The notes under the pieces are model-generated. The model searched no databases. It was not told where the DNA came from and was given only the letters and a program-made list of their open reading frames with translations. DNA of 64,000 nt, taken from Gloeobacter kilaueensis JS1 (GTDB taxonomy: Bacteria; Cyanobacteriota; Cyanobacteriia; Gloeobacterales; Gloeobacteraceae). Position 1 is the stretch's first letter. Every line of letters begins with the position of its first letter. A program made the translations under genes and the position numbers. This document shows, piece after piece, positions 9,149 through 20,058 of this stretch. The stretch is from positions 4,146,234 to 4,210,233 of the forward strand of contig NC_022600.1 in the NCBI RefSeq assembly GCF_000484535.1, in the 5' to 3' direction.

Positions 9149-10759
9149 ATGTCTGCTCGGTGGACCCGCCGTCACCTGCTGCACACCGGTCTATCGGGCC
9201 TGACCCTGGCGGGCTGTGGCCGGGTCAGCTCCGCCTACTTCGGTAACACCCTGCCGCCTGAGCGCGACATCCTGCGCGTCGGCAACGCCGCCGAACCGCG
9301 CTCCCTCGACCCGCACAAAGTCGAGGGAGCCCTGGGCGAATTGAATCTGTGCATGGCCCTCTTCGATGGCCTGAGCGAATATCATCCCCGTACCCTCGTT
9401 CCCCAGCCTGCCCTGGCCCTGGGCTGGTACCCCGAAAATCAGGCCCGCCGCTGGATCTTCAAACTGCGGCCCGGCGTGCGCTGGAACGACGGTACAGCCT
9501 GTAGCGCCCAGGATTTTGTCTACAGCTGGCGGCGCGCCCTCGATCCGGCCACCGGCTGCCCCTACGCGAATTTGCTTTATTATCTCAAAAATGGCCGGGC
9601 GATCAACGAGGGCAAACTGCCCACCGCTGCCCTCGGCGTCTCCGCTCCGGATCCGCTCACCCTGCGCGTCGAGATGGAAGGACCGGTCGCTTTCTTTCCA
9701 CTTATCACCTCGTTTTTTATCTTCCGACCGGTGCCGGAGCAGGCAATCGTGGCCCACGGCGATGAGTGGACCCGACCGGGCAAGCTCGTCACCAACGGAG
9801 CCTTTACCCTTGCTCACCACCGCCCCTACGACGAGATCCGGCTCCTGCGCTCTCCAACTTACTGGGACCGCTCGAATGTCCGCCTTGCCGAGGCGGTCCT
9901 CCTGCCAATCGTCGAGGGTGCCCAAAACGTCAATCTGTATCTGACGGGCGAGCTGGACGTAACCGTGGGCGGGGTGCTGCCCCGGCCTCTGCTGCCGGAG
10001 TTGCGCCGCTACCGCGACTTTCGCGCCGACGGACGCTTTATCACCTATTACCTGAGCTTTAACTGCAGCCGCTCTCCCTTCGACCGCTCAGCCGTGCGAA
10101 CCCTCTTAGGAAGCGCCATTGAACGGGACGAATTGGCCCGCCGCTACCTTAAAGGCGATGCCGTCGCCGCCACGAGCTTCATCCCGCCTGGCATTCCGGG
10201 CTACACCAGTCCCGGCTCTGCCCCTGCTTCTCCTCCGCGAAGATCTTTTCTGGAGCGCTTCACCATCCACTGCGCCAACCGCGAACCGGACCGGACAGTG
10301 GCTGCCGTTCTGCAGAGCCGCTGGAAGCAGCAGCTCGGGGCGGCTCCCCAGGTCAGTACCGAGGAACTGCAGACGTTTCTTGCCCGCATTCGCCGCCATG
10401 ACTACGACGTGGCCGTCACCCGCTGGGGGGGCGACTACCTCGACCCGACCACCTTTTTAGACCTCTACGACGGTCTCGCCCCCAAGAACTACCCCGGCTG
10501 GGACGATTCGCTCTACCGGCAGCTTCTGGCGGTCGCGCGCCGCGAAGGCGATCCCCAGCAGCGCTACCACCTGCTTGCCCGCGCCGAAGCGCGGCTACTG
10601 GCCGAAGCTCCAATCTGGCCCCTGTTTCACACCGGCCTCGAATATCTGCAAAAGCCCTGGCTCACAGGCTGGGAACCCAACCTCCAGGATCTGCACCCCC
10701 TCAAGTACGTGGCGATCGATCGCAGCTGGCACTCTCCGTTCAACGCCAGTTCGGGATAA
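9149..10759 (+). CDS. Oligopeptide-type ABC substrate-binding lipoprotein
   Basis: This solute-binding protein belongs to family 5 (OppA/DppA type), 536 aa. The N-terminus has twin arginines (TRRHLL), a hydrophobic stretch and a lipobox LAGC with the lipid Cys at residue 23, so it is likely anchored outside the inner membrane. The body shows the family pattern: RNAAEPRSLDPHKVEG-like start, FKLRPGVRWNDGT, DFVYSWRRALDP, and the C-terminal YHLLARAEARLLAEAPIWPL. No permease or ATPase genes follow. It abuts the ECF sigma gene with zero spacing, which suggests a signalling as well as a transport role. Confidence 0.88.
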   Translation: MSARWTRRHLLHTGLSGLTLAGCGRVSSAYFGNTLPPERDILRVGNAAEPRSLDPHKVEGALGELNLCMALFDGLSEYHPRTLVPQPALALGWYPENQARRWIFKLRPGVRWNDGTACSAQDFVYSWRRALDPATGCPYANLLYYLKNGRAINEGKLPTAALGVSAPDPLTLRVEMEGPVAFFPLITSFFIFRPVPEQAIVAHGDEWTRPGKLVTNGAFTLAHHRPYDEIRLLRSPTYWDRSNVRLAEAVLLPIVEGAQNVNLYLTGELDVTVGGVLPRPLLPELRRYRDFRADGRFITYYLSFNCSRSPFDRSAVRTLLGSAIERDELARRYLKGDAVAATSFIPPGIPGYTSPGSAPASPPRRSFLERFTIHCANREPDRTVAAVLQSRWKQQLGAAPQVSTEELQTFLARIRRHDYDVAVTRWGGDYLDPTTFLDLYDGLAPKNYPGWDDSLYRQLLAVARREGDPQQRYHLLARAEARLLAEAPIWPLFHTGLEYLQKPWLTGWEPNLQDLHPLKYVAIDRSWHSPFNASSG

Positions 10760-10845
10760 GAAAAGGCAGCCCCCAGGGGACTCGAAGTATTCAGTGACGC
10801 TCTCTGGCAGTCGTCGGCAGGTTCAACCCACTGCGAGATAGACTA

Positions 10846-10864
10846 AAGTAAGGATTCCTTACTT
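10846..10864. promoter_or_regulatory. Perfect 19-bp palindrome, probable toxin-antitoxin operator
   Basis: AAGTAAGGA and TCCTTACTT form perfect 9-bp arms around a single T. The site ends 20 bases before the antitoxin ATG. AbrB/MazE-type antitoxins usually repress their own operon by binding such a palindrome, so autoregulation is the simplest reading. Confidence 0.65.
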
Positions 10865-10884
10865 CACTACTGTAGAAGTTCACC

Positions 10885-11124
10885 ATGCTTGCCAAACTCA
10901 CGGCTAAGAACCAGTTGACCCTGCCCAAGGCGATAACCCAGGCTGTCGGTCCAGCCGAATACTTCGAGGTAGAAGTCAAAGACGGCCAGATCATCCTCAC
11001 GCCTGTCCGCATCCAGCGGGCGGATGCCCTGCGGGCCAAGCTCGCCGAACTGGCGATCGAAGAGCAGGACATTGCTGATGCTGTAGCCTGGGCACGCCAG
11101 ACACCACCCACGTCGCACAAATGA
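10885..11124 (+). CDS. AbrB/MazE-family antitoxin
   Basis: This 79-aa protein has an N-terminal swapped-hairpin DNA-binding domain (LAKLTAKNQLTLPKAI, then YFEVEVKDGQIILTPV) and a helical C-terminal tail (residues 45-75) that would bind and silence the toxin. Its TGA overlaps the ATG of the PIN toxin by four bases (ATGA), the usual coupling for such pairs. A perfect palindrome upstream is a likely self-operator. Assignment as an antitoxin rests on the fold pattern and the neighbour. Confidence 0.88.
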   Translation: MLAKLTAKNQLTLPKAITQAVGPAEYFEVEVKDGQIILTPVRIQRADALRAKLAELAIEEQDIADAVAWARQTPPTSHK

Positions 11125-11549
11125 CTCCGGTGCCTCGGGTGGTGCTGGAGACAAACGTTGTTCTCTCCGCCCTGATATTCGTCCAGGGCCGGCGTGCTCC
11201 GTTCCGCTATCAGTGGCAAGAGGAGCGCTTTCGACCGCTCCTCTCTCCCTTCACCGCAGCAGAGCTGATCCGTGCCCTCGGGTATCCTAAGTTCAAGCTT
11301 TCGATCGCGGATCAGCACGAGTTGCTGGCCGACCATCTGCCATACTGTGTCACCGTGAAGATACCTGACCAGCCGCCTGTGACTCCGCCCTGTCGCGATC
11401 CTCTCGATATTCCTTTTCTTGAACTGGCGATCGCAGGTGAAGCCGATTTCTTCGTCACCGGCGACAAGGATCTGCTGAGCCTCGCTGACACTTTTGCAGT
11501 GCCAATCGTCACACCTGAACACTTCCTCGCGCTGTTGACCGGCAATTAA
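11121..11549 (+). CDS. PIN-domain toxin (COG1569-like)
   Basis: This is a probable metal-dependent endoribonuclease toxin of 142 aa. The opening VVLETNVVLSALIF is the PIN strand-1 motif with Glu in place of the usual Asp; TAAELIRAL supplies the second acidic site, and CRDPLDIPFLELAIAGEADFFVTGDKDLL the remaining acidic cluster. These match the putative PIN-family toxin group TIGR00305/COG1569. The Asp-to-Glu change at the first metal site may lower activity, but Glu occurs in some relatives. It is coupled to the AbrB-type antitoxin upstream. Confidence 0.87.
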   Translation: MTPVPRVVLETNVVLSALIFVQGRRAPFRYQWQEERFRPLLSPFTAAELIRALGYPKFKLSIADQHELLADHLPYCVTVKIPDQPPVTPPCRDPLDIPFLELAIAGEADFFVTGDKDLLSLADTFAVPIVTPEHFLALLTGN

Positions 11550-11667
11550 GCCTATGAATACCATCTCCCGCAACAGCGATGAAAAGTTGTGTTTGGGGCT
11601 CCTTTAGGGGCTCAAAATGCTGACACCTAGTTCGTGCAAGCGCTTTAATGCCGGTCAGACGTAAAAA

Positions 11668-11979
11668 TTACTGCCCAGAGTTAGTCTCGGCGTCTTCGTC
11701 GGTATCAGGGGCTTCGTCTGTGCTCTGTGCGTCGCTGTCGTCGCTCATCTGGATGTTCGGATCGACAGAAATACGGCTGCTCGTCACTGTCACGCTGCCG
11801 TTGCTTTCGATGCGCACACTCTGGTAGGGCGCGGCCTCGACGCTCTCCTCGCAGTTGTACTCGGTGACAGAAATATCCGGTTCGTGGGGGTTGAGCAGGT
11901 TGAGAAAGTGGCCTGCCATCGATACGTTCATCGCCTGTACAGGAACGGCCAGGAGCAAAAAGGCAGCGCGCTTGAGCAT
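11668..11979 (-). CDS. Small exported protein with acidic tail, unknown function
   Basis: The product is 103 aa from ATG 11979, which has GGAGG eight bases upstream; a longer frame to 12030 lacks such a site. A hydrophobic N-terminus (LKRAAFLLLAVPVQA) looks like a signal peptide. The middle contains one Cys, and the last 30 residues are strongly acidic, with D, E, S and T. I recognise no family. It lies convergent with nothing and downstream of a terminator that separates it from groEL on the same strand. Confidence 0.55.
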   Translation of the reverse strand: MLKRAAFLLLAVPVQAMNVSMAGHFLNLLNPHEPDISVTEYNCEESVEAAPYQSVRIESNGSVTVTSSRISVDPNIQMSDDSDAQSTDEAPDTDEDAETNSGQ

Positions 11980-12038
11980 CGAAGCATCCTCCACTCGGCA
12001 AGACAGGGCGAGCTTTTTCCGTTGTAGCACGGGGCCAC

Positions 12039-12069
12039 AAAAAAAGCCCCGGCAGGGCCAGGGCTTTTT
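12039..12069 (-). terminator. Intrinsic terminator after groEL
   Basis: The arms AAAAAGCCC (12041-12049) and GGGCTTTTT (12061-12069) enclose an 11-base loop. Read on the minus strand, the stem is followed by a run of seven T, so it terminates groESL transcription 20 bases after groEL. The flanking A and T runs also allow it to act in the other direction. Confidence 0.85.
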
Positions 12070-12088
12070 AAGAAGAGGTCAGGGGTAG

Positions 12089-14048
<1,960 letters not shown>

Positions 14049-14083
14049 GCCAAACCTCTCACAACTCGCTTAAAACTGGGGCC

Positions 14084-14099
14084 GGGAGGTAACGCTCCC
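14084..14099 (-). promoter_or_regulatory. Short hairpin in groES leader
   Basis: GGGAG (14084-14088) and CTCCC (14095-14099) form a 5-bp GC-rich stem between the CIRCE operator and the groES start. Its role, if any, is unknown. Confidence 0.25.
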
Positions 14100-14114
14100 T
14101 TCCAACAACTGAGT

Positions 14115-14141
14115 TTAGCACTAAAGGCCCGAGAGTGCTAA
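14115..14141. promoter_or_regulatory. CIRCE operator (HrcA binding site)
   Basis: TTAGCACTA, nine spacer bases, then GAGTGCTAA. This matches the CIRCE consensus TTAGCACTC-N9-GAGTGCTAA at all but one position. CIRCE is bound by the HrcA repressor and controls groESL heat-shock expression. hrcA itself is not in the window. Confidence 0.93.
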
Positions 14142-14150
14142 CCCTCAAAT

Positions 14151-15041
14151 TCAAAGAGTGCCAATTTTAGGAGTGCGGGGGTGGCTGCGCATCAGCGCCT
14201 GCACCTGTTCGGCGTGGTAGGAGCTGCGGGTAAGGGGAGAGGAGACCACCTGCAGAAAGCCCATCTGCTCCCCGGCGAGCCGCCAGCGCTCGAAGGTTTC
14301 GGGGGGAACAAAGCTCTCGACTTTGAGATGTTTGGGGGTAGGCTGCAGGTACTGGCCAATCGTAAGGATGTCGCAGTGGACGGCGCGCAGGTCGGCCATC
14401 GTTTCGAGGACTTCCGCTTCGCTTTCGCCGAGGCCGACCATGATCCCGGACTTGGTGTAGAGGTGGGGGGCGCTGCGGCGGACCCGTTCGAGGAGCCTCA
14501 GCGTGCGCTGGTAGTCCCCCTGGGGCCGCACCCGCCGGTAGAGGCGGGGGACGGTCTCGGTGTTGTGATTGATCACCTCCGGCCCGGCTGCGATCACGAT
14601 CGAAAGGGCGTCTTCTGAGCCGCAAAAATCGGGGATCAAGACCTCGATCGTGGTCTCGGGCATGAGTGCACGCACCTGGGCGATGCAGCAGGCGAACTGG
14701 GTGGCTCCGCCCTCCGGCAGGTCGTCGCGGTTGACGGAGGTGATGACGACGTGGCGCAGGCCGAGGCGGCGGACTGCCTCCGCAAGGCGGGTTGGTTCTG
14801 TGGGATCGAGCGGCTGGGGATGCTTTTCAAAGTCGATGTCGCAGTAGGGGCAGGCGCGGGTGCAGGCCGGACCCATGATGAGAAACGTCGCCGTTCCGGC
14901 TTTGAAACACTCGCCAATATTCGGGCAGGAAGCTTCTTCGCAGACGGTGTTGAGGCTCAGATCCCGCAGGATCGACTGGACTGCGCCGACGCGCTCGCGC
15001 TGGGGCGCTTTTACCCTGAGCCAGTCCGGTTTGGCTGTCAT
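14151..15041 (-). CDS. lipA: Lipoyl synthase
   Basis: LipA is a radical-SAM enzyme that inserts two sulfurs into octanoyl groups on lipoate-dependent enzymes such as pyruvate dehydrogenase. The 296-aa protein has both cluster motifs: [12 protein letters not shown] for the sacrificed auxiliary cluster and CTRACPYC for the SAM cluster. [12 protein letters not shown] near the C-terminus carries the conserved RSSY. It lies upstream of groES on the same strand, but the CIRCE promoter between them argues for separate transcription. Its stop is only ten bases from the operator. Confidence 0.96.
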   Translation of the reverse strand: MTAKPDWLRVKAPQRERVGAVQSILRDLSLNTVCEEASCPNIGECFKAGTATFLIMGPACTRACPYCDIDFEKHPQPLDPTEPTRLAEAVRRLGLRHVVITSVNRDDLPEGGATQFACCIAQVRALMPETTIEVLIPDFCGSEDALSIVIAAGPEVINHNTETVPRLYRRVRPQGDYQRTLRLLERVRRSAPHLYTKSGIMVGLGESEAEVLETMADLRAVHCDILTIGQYLQPTPKHLKVESFVPPETFERWRLAGEQMGFLQVVSSPLTRSSYHAEQVQALMRSHPRTPKIGTL

Positions 15042-15075
15042 AGATCGTCATAACGGGTCTAAGCCAGTCTATCCC

Positions 15076-15798
15076 TCAGCCACTGAGGCGGTAGAGCAGC
15101 CAGCCCGCAAATTCCCGCAGGATGAGCAGGCGCTTGTGCTGCTCCGATAGCTGGGGCGGGATCGGGCTCATCGCAGGGACAACGGCAAAACCGGCTTTTT
15201 GAAAGATGTCGAGCGAGCGCTTCATGTGGGGGGCGTCGGTGATGAGCACGATCCGCCGCACCCCCTCCGGCTTGAGGCGAAGGGCGGTAAACTGGGCGTT
15301 TTCTTCGGTGGTGCGCGAGCACTCCTCCGCCTGCAGGTCCGAGGCCGGGACGCCTTTTGCCCGCAGAGCGGCAAGCATCGAGTCGGCGTCACCGCGACCG
15401 CTTGTGAAGATGCGCGGGGCGCGGCCAGCCTGCCAGAGCTGGGCTGCGAGATCGACGCGGGTGGCCTGAAATTCGATGCCCCGACCCAGGACGACGATCG
15501 CATCGGCAGGGATGGCGGTGCCTGCCGCCTCAAAGTGCATCAAGCGGCGATTGGCAAAGGCCAAAAGCGGCGGTGCCGTGCAGCCGATGTAGGCGAGCAG
15601 TACGACCGCAGGCACAGCACTCAGCCACCGCTTGAAGGGCAGCGGACGGATGAACCAGGGAAGGGCGATGAGCAGGGCGAGGGGCAGAACGACCAGAAGC
15701 GGCTCGCTCAACCACTGCATCAGCGCCGATGTCAGCACCGTCCACAATTCCGGCGGACGCAGACAAAGCGACGGGTCGCTCACGAGATTTCCAAACAA
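15076..15798 (-). CDS. DUF218/YdcF-ElyC family membrane protein
   Basis: This 240-aa protein has two N-terminal hydrophobic segments (around residues 33-50 and 60-80) followed by a DUF218 domain: DAIVVLGRG, TSGRGDADSM, EECSRTTEENAQF and IVLITDAPHMKRSL. Relatives such as ElyC and SanA affect envelope and peptidoglycan integrity, but their reaction is not settled. The start is a TTG at 15798; a GTG five codons in or the Met at residue 27 are possible. Its stop lies 35 bases from lipA on the same strand. Confidence 0.83.
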   Translation of the reverse strand: MFGNLVSDPSLCLRPPELWTVLTSALMQWLSEPLLVVLPLALLIALPWFIRPLPFKRWLSAVPAVVLLAYIGCTAPPLLAFANRRLMHFEAAGTAIPADAIVVLGRGIEFQATRVDLAAQLWQAGRAPRIFTSGRGDADSMLAALRAKGVPASDLQAEECSRTTEENAQFTALRLKPEGVRRIVLITDAPHMKRSLDIFQKAGFAVVPAMSPIPPQLSEQHKRLLILREFAGWLLYRLSG

Positions 15799-15857
15799 AA
15801 GGCTGCATCGAGTCTAGCTCTGTCGCTTCCTCCCCTGGGGTGCGCTACTGCACCACT

Positions 15858-16415
15858 TCAGGGGAACAGGGCCGCTACCGTCAGGGAAACGGCTGGAAAG
15901 TTGAGGGGGATCACCGTCTCCTGGAGGGTAAGAACAGATTCCTGCCGGTAGCCGGCGGCATCCGCTTCGCGCAGGACGATGAGCCGCTCGCCAGGAATAT
16001 CCACGATCCAGTACTCGCCGATGCCAGAGCGAGCGTAGATCCGCGCCTTTTGCCCACGGTCATAATCTAAAGTCGAATCGGAGACTTCAACGAGGAGCAA
16101 GATGTCGGCGGGACCGGGATGGCCTGCGAGGTAGTAGCGGCTGTCGGGGCGAACGACGGCGATGTCCGGCTCCGGTTCTGAGTCGGGGAGGAGGGTGACG
16201 GGCAACTGCAACCGCACCTGGATGGCCCCTCCCAGTTGTTCGCGCAGAGAGTCGGCAGCCCGGCTGAGGGTGGCAGCGTGGAGCGATTTTTGCGGAGCCA
16301 TCTGGACGATCTGTCCTGCGAGCAGTTCAACGGTGTCTGCGCCTGTAAGAATGCCGGCGTCGATCATTCGGTGATACTCCTCGACGGTCCAGATTCTCAG
16401 CTGCGCCTTCGTCAT
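15858..16415 (-). CDS. Uma2-family (DUF820) nuclease-fold protein
   Basis: This protein of a family greatly expanded in cyanobacteria has a PD-(D/E)XK nuclease-like fold and no settled role. ATG 16415 gives 185 aa beginning TKAQLRIWTVEEYHRMIDAG, the usual Uma2 start; a TTG six codons upstream is less likely. Core motifs include VRPDSRYYLAG (nuclease Asp), LLLVEVSDSTLDYDRGQKARIYA (the E-x-K-like active-site segment) and GIGEYWIVDI. A 47-bp repeat lies 23 bases upstream of the start. Confidence 0.88.
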   Translation of the reverse strand: MTKAQLRIWTVEEYHRMIDAGILTGADTVELLAGQIVQMAPQKSLHAATLSRAADSLREQLGGAIQVRLQLPVTLLPDSEPEPDIAVVRPDSRYYLAGHPGPADILLLVEVSDSTLDYDRGQKARIYARSGIGEYWIVDIPGERLIVLREADAAGYRQESVLTLQETVIPLNFPAVSLTVAALFP

Positions 16416-16437
16416 CGCCAGGTTCCGAGGCAACTTT

Positions 16438-16484
16438 GCCTTCAGTCTAGTGCCGGAGCGGCCCGACCCGGATCGCGCAGGCCC
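16438..16484. repeat. 47-bp direct repeat, left copy (duplicate of mutS 3' end)
   Basis: These 47 bases are identical to 17254-17300. The right copy holds the last codons and stop of mutS; the left copy is non-coding, just upstream of the Uma2 gene. The two copies bracket an 816-bp unit carrying one nucleotidyltransferase gene, as would arise from an insertion or recombination event that duplicated the mutS tail. Confidence 0.9.
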
Positions 16485-16535
16485 GTGGCATCCGTCGCGA
16501 GGGCCGGACTGTAAACATCCGGCATGGCGGCTTTT

Positions 16536-17180
16536 TCAGCGTTCTTCGACTTCAAGCCTGCCCAATACAATCAGGCTTTCAAGATCTTCTGCCGCATCTG
16601 CAAGGTACGTGCCCACAACCGCCCGGATCTCATCGAGAGCCTGATCGTCGGCTTGCCCAAGCATCCGGCTCAAGTCGCCAATGTCCACACCCCGGCTGGA
16701 TAGCAGTTTCATCAACACCAGATACGGAAGTGCGATGACCGGCAGACCATCCGGACTCACATTCGGGGTACTGAGGGCCGGAGGAACCCACGGTTCATCA
16801 GAGACGAGCACATCGAGACTGGTACCATCTTCCAAGCGCCAACTGCTGCCGCCTATACTCAGCTCGCCAAGCCTCCGGGCTCCAGCTTGTTCGAGTCGCT
16901 GATAAATTTCGGGCGCATCCTTCGTCAAAATCAATATGTCCAGATCCAGGGTCATGCGCTCGGGCATGTAGAGTCGAGTGGCCACACCTCCCACAACAAC
17001 AAAGTCGCTATTGGACAAGATGTTGCGAAGATCAGCCACAGGAAAAGTCCAACTTCTCGTCTGTAAAAATGTCAGGGAACTACCGCTACCAGCCCGCACC
17101 CGTCTAAGAGCGATCTCAATGTACTGTTTTCGTCTTGAGGCGTTCGTATTCGACCTTGCGGCATCGAGTTGGCTGTCCAC
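16536..17180 (-). CDS. Nucleotidyltransferase-fold protein (AbiEii/MNT-like)
   Basis: The product (214 aa, GTG start) has a nucleotidyltransferase core: FVVVGGVATRLY is the glycine motif and TLDLDILI the DxD metal motif, followed by LDVLVSDEPWVPPAL and a helical C-terminus. This resembles AbiEii-type toxins and related orphan nucleotidyltransferases. No antitoxin-like partner is adjacent. Base composition looks lower in GC than mutS next door; the line 16981-17040 is 50% G+C by count. It lies between two 47-bp direct repeats and so is probably a recent acquisition. The function is unknown. Confidence 0.75.
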   Translation of the reverse strand: MDSQLDAARSNTNASRRKQYIEIALRRVRAGSGSSLTFLQTRSWTFPVADLRNILSNSDFVVVGGVATRLYMPERMTLDLDILILTKDAPEIYQRLEQAGARRLGELSIGGSSWRLEDGTSLDVLVSDEPWVPPALSTPNVSPDGLPVIALPYLVLMKLLSSRGVDIGDLSRMLGQADDQALDEIRAVVGTYLADAAEDLESLIVLGRLEVEER

Positions 17181-17253
17181 GGAGGTACCTCAAACAGTGA
17201 GAGCCTTTGCCTCTCGTCCAGCTGTGCGGAAGATGCTCGCCGGCGCACACCCC

Positions 17254-17300
17254 GCCTTCAGTCTAGTGCCGGAGCGGCCCGACCCGGATCGCGCAGGCCC
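17254..17300. repeat. 47-bp direct repeat, right copy (mutS 3' end)
   Basis: This is the second copy of the repeat at 16438-16484. It covers the last 14 codons and the stop of mutS, plus a few bases beyond. The sequence just outside also keeps a weak resemblance (GGGCA against TGGCA, then GCGAG). Confidence 0.9.
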
Positions 17301-19927
17301 AGGGCAATCTGCGAGTGCTGTTCGACCTGGGCAAGCACGGTGCGGGCGCGGGAGATCACAGCCGGGGGCAAGCCCGCCAGCCGTCCGACCTCGATGCCGT
17401 AGGAGCGATCCGCGCCGCCGGGGCTGACCCGGTGCAAAAAGACGATTCGATCGGCCAGTTCCTGGACGGTGACCTGGTAGTTGGCGACGTTGGCGAGCAC
17501 TGTGGCCAGTTCGTTCAGCTCGTGGTAGTGGGTGGCAAAGATCGTCCGGCAGTGGATCTGGTCTGCCAGGTACTCGGCTACGGCCCAGGCGATGGCGAGG
17601 CCGTCGAAGGTGGCCGTTCCCCGGCCAATCTCGTCGAGCAGTACCAGCGAGCGGGCGGTGGCGTGGTTCAAGATATTGGCCGTTTCGGTCATCTCGACCA
17701 TAAACGTCGATTGACCGGTGGCCAGGTCGTCTACGGCCCCGACCCTGGTAAAGATGCGGTCGCTCACCCCCAGTCGGGCGCTGCTTGCCGGGACGAAGGA
17801 ACCCACCTGCGCCAGCAGCTGAATCAGGGCCACCTGGCGGATATAGCTCGATTTGCCGGACATGTTGGGACCGGTGAGAATTACCAGTTCCGGCGCTTCG
17901 AGGCCGCCCAGGTGGGTGTCGTTGGGTACAAAAAAACCCGCCGGGATCACCTGCTCGATCACCGGATGGCGGCCACCGACGATCGCGATCTCGTGGTCCT
18001 TGCTCAGCTGCGGACGGCAGTAGTCGCAGTAGACCGCCACCTCGGCCAGGCTTGCGAGGGCGTCGAGGGCAGCCACCCGGCGGGCGGTAAGCCGCAGGCT
18101 ATCGACGTGGCAGCCCGCCTCCTGGCGCAACTGGTTGAAGATGTCGTATTCGAGCTGGTTGTTCTGCTGCTGGGCGTTGAGGATGCGGTTCTCGCGCTCC
18201 TTGAGTTCGGGGGTGATGTAGCGCTCTTCACCGGTGAGGGTCTGCTTGCGCTGGTAATCGGCGGGAGCGAGATCGGCTTTGCCCCGCGAGATCGAAAGGT
18301 AATAGCCAAAGGCTTTGTTGAAGCCGACTTTGAGGGTCTGGATGCCGGTGCGGGCCCGCTCGCGCGCTTCGAGATCGACGAGCCACTGGCGATCGGCGCT
18401 GAGCTGGCGGCGCAGGGCTTCGAGATCGTCGTCTACCCCCTCGCGGATGAGCCCGCCCTCGCTCAAGATAAGAGGCGGATTGTCCACGATCGTCCGGCGC
18501 AACTTGCTGCCCAACTGCTCCAGCTGGGCGGGCAGGTTCTGCAATGCCTTGAGATAGGGGCTGGTGGCCTCGGCCACCGCCTCAGCCAGAGCCGGCAGCT
18601 TGAGCAGCGACTCGCCCAGAGCGACCAGATCGCGGGCGTTGGCAGTCCCCGAGCCGCAGCGGCCCGCCAGCCGCTCCAGGTCGTAGATCGATTCGAGAAG
18701 GCGCTGCAACCGCTCGCGCAGCAAAGTATTGTCCACCAGCTCAGCGATCGAATCCTGGCGGCGGCAGATGCGCTGGAGGTCCAATAGCGGCTGCAACAAC
18801 CAGCGCCTGAGGGTTCGTGCTCCCATCGCCGTGCGGGTGCGATCCAGCGCCCACAGTAGCGATCCGTGCAGCATTCCGTCGCGCACGGTCTGGGTGAGTT
18901 CGAGGTTGCGGCGCGTCTGGTGATCGAGGATGAGGTACTGGCTCAGAGCGTAGGTGCGGATGCGATCGAGGGGAATGGTGACGCCTTTTTGGGTCTCCTG
19001 CAGGTGCTGCACCAGGCCGCCCGCTGCCCGAATCGCGAGGGGCAACTGCTCGCAGCCAAAGCCTTCGAGGGAGCGCACCCGAAAGGTTTCAAGGAGCAAC
19101 CGCCGCGCCTCGTCGAAGTCGAAGTGGCGGCGGGGCCTGAGCGTATAGCAGAACTGGGAAGGCAGATAGTCGGGCCGCTCGCTGCTGGCCTCGCCCGGAC
19201 GCAGCAGCACGAGCGGATCCGGCGCGTCGGCGCTCAGGAGCACCTCGGCGGGCTGCAGGCGCAACAGCTCCTGCACCAGCGGCTCGACGCCCTCCAGTTG
19301 CGTCACCTGAAATTCACCGGTCGAGACGTCCGCAAAGGCCAGCCCCCAGCTATCGGCTGCCTGCACCAGCGCCACGAGATAGTTGTTTTTTTTGCTCACC
19401 AGCAACTGCTCTTCGAGTACCGTACCGGGGGTGAGCACACGGGTGACGGCCCGGCGGACCAGCCCACTTTCGTCGGTGGCACTCTGGCCTTCCTCCCCGC
19501 CTTCCAGTTCCAGAGGCAACAGCAGCGCACCGGCGTCCGCCTTCGAGCGGCGGTTGGTCACCTTTGCCTGTCTGGCGCGCTCCTTCGCCTCCTCGGGAGA
19601 TTCCATCTGATCGCAGATGACGACGGCGAAGCCTCTGTCGATGAGTTCGGCGCAGTAGCGCTCTAGGGCGTGGTGCGGAATGCCGGCCATCGGCACCCGG
19701 CCAATCGTCTCACCGGCGTGGCGGCTGGTGAGCACAATCTCCAGCTCCCGCGCCACCACCTCCGCATCCGCCAAAAAAGTTTCATAAAAATCGCCCATCC
19801 GGTACAGCAGCAGGCAGTGGGGGTACTGCGCCTTGACATCTATGTACTGCTGGAGCATCGGTGTGAGCCGACTGCGCTCCAGGCGGCGAAAGTCCCACTG
19901 AGAAAGGCTATCGGTCGATATGGCCAT
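17258..19927 (-). CDS. mutS: DNA mismatch repair protein MutS
   Basis: MutS recognises mismatches and recruits MutL. Starting at ATG 19927, the protein is 889 aa (a TTG five codons upstream is possible), normal for MutS1. The N-terminal mismatch-binding domain has the Phe-x-Glu motif in [10 protein letters not shown]. The C-terminal ATPase has [13 protein letters not shown] (Walker A), [16 protein letters not shown] (Walker B) and FATHYHEL. The last residues, [10 protein letters not shown], lie within a 47-bp repeat, so the C-terminal tail may have been altered by the insertion downstream. A long antisense frame here is a composition artefact. Confidence 0.97.
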   Translation of the reverse strand: MAISTDSLSQWDFRRLERSRLTPMLQQYIDVKAQYPHCLLLYRMGDFYETFLADAEVVARELEIVLTSRHAGETIGRVPMAGIPHHALERYCAELIDRGFAVVICDQMESPEEAKERARQAKVTNRRSKADAGALLLPLELEGGEEGQSATDESGLVRRAVTRVLTPGTVLEEQLLVSKKNNYLVALVQAADSWGLAFADVSTGEFQVTQLEGVEPLVQELLRLQPAEVLLSADAPDPLVLLRPGEASSERPDYLPSQFCYTLRPRRHFDFDEARRLLLETFRVRSLEGFGCEQLPLAIRAAGGLVQHLQETQKGVTIPLDRIRTYALSQYLILDHQTRRNLELTQTVRDGMLHGSLLWALDRTRTAMGARTLRRWLLQPLLDLQRICRRQDSIAELVDNTLLRERLQRLLESIYDLERLAGRCGSGTANARDLVALGESLLKLPALAEAVAEATSPYLKALQNLPAQLEQLGSKLRRTIVDNPPLILSEGGLIREGVDDDLEALRRQLSADRQWLVDLEARERARTGIQTLKVGFNKAFGYYLSISRGKADLAPADYQRKQTLTGEERYITPELKERENRILNAQQQNNQLEYDIFNQLRQEAGCHVDSLRLTARRVAALDALASLAEVAVYCDYCRPQLSKDHEIAIVGGRHPVIEQVIPAGFFVPNDTHLGGLEAPELVILTGPNMSGKSSYIRQVALIQLLAQVGSFVPASSARLGVSDRIFTRVGAVDDLATGQSTFMVEMTETANILNHATARSLVLLDEIGRGTATFDGLAIAWAVAEYLADQIHCRTIFATHYHELNELATVLANVANYQVTVQELADRIVFLHRVSPGGADRSYGIEVGRLAGLPPAVISRARTVLAQVEQHSQIALGLRDPGRAAPALD

Positions 19928-20058
19928 CGCAGGTACAGGCAAAAAACGTGCCCCGAATGTAACCTATCGGCTGCTGGGGCCGCGATTCTGGGGATAATAG
20001 ATGCGCCGCCGGACGCTTTGCCTTTGAACATTCCACACGACACTCCGGCGGGGTAGCT

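Noticed and set aside
17315-18787. A 490-codon plus-strand frame
   Set aside because: Antisense to mutS, which is unambiguous; the composition (Gly, Val, Asp, Leu) is typical of mirror frames.
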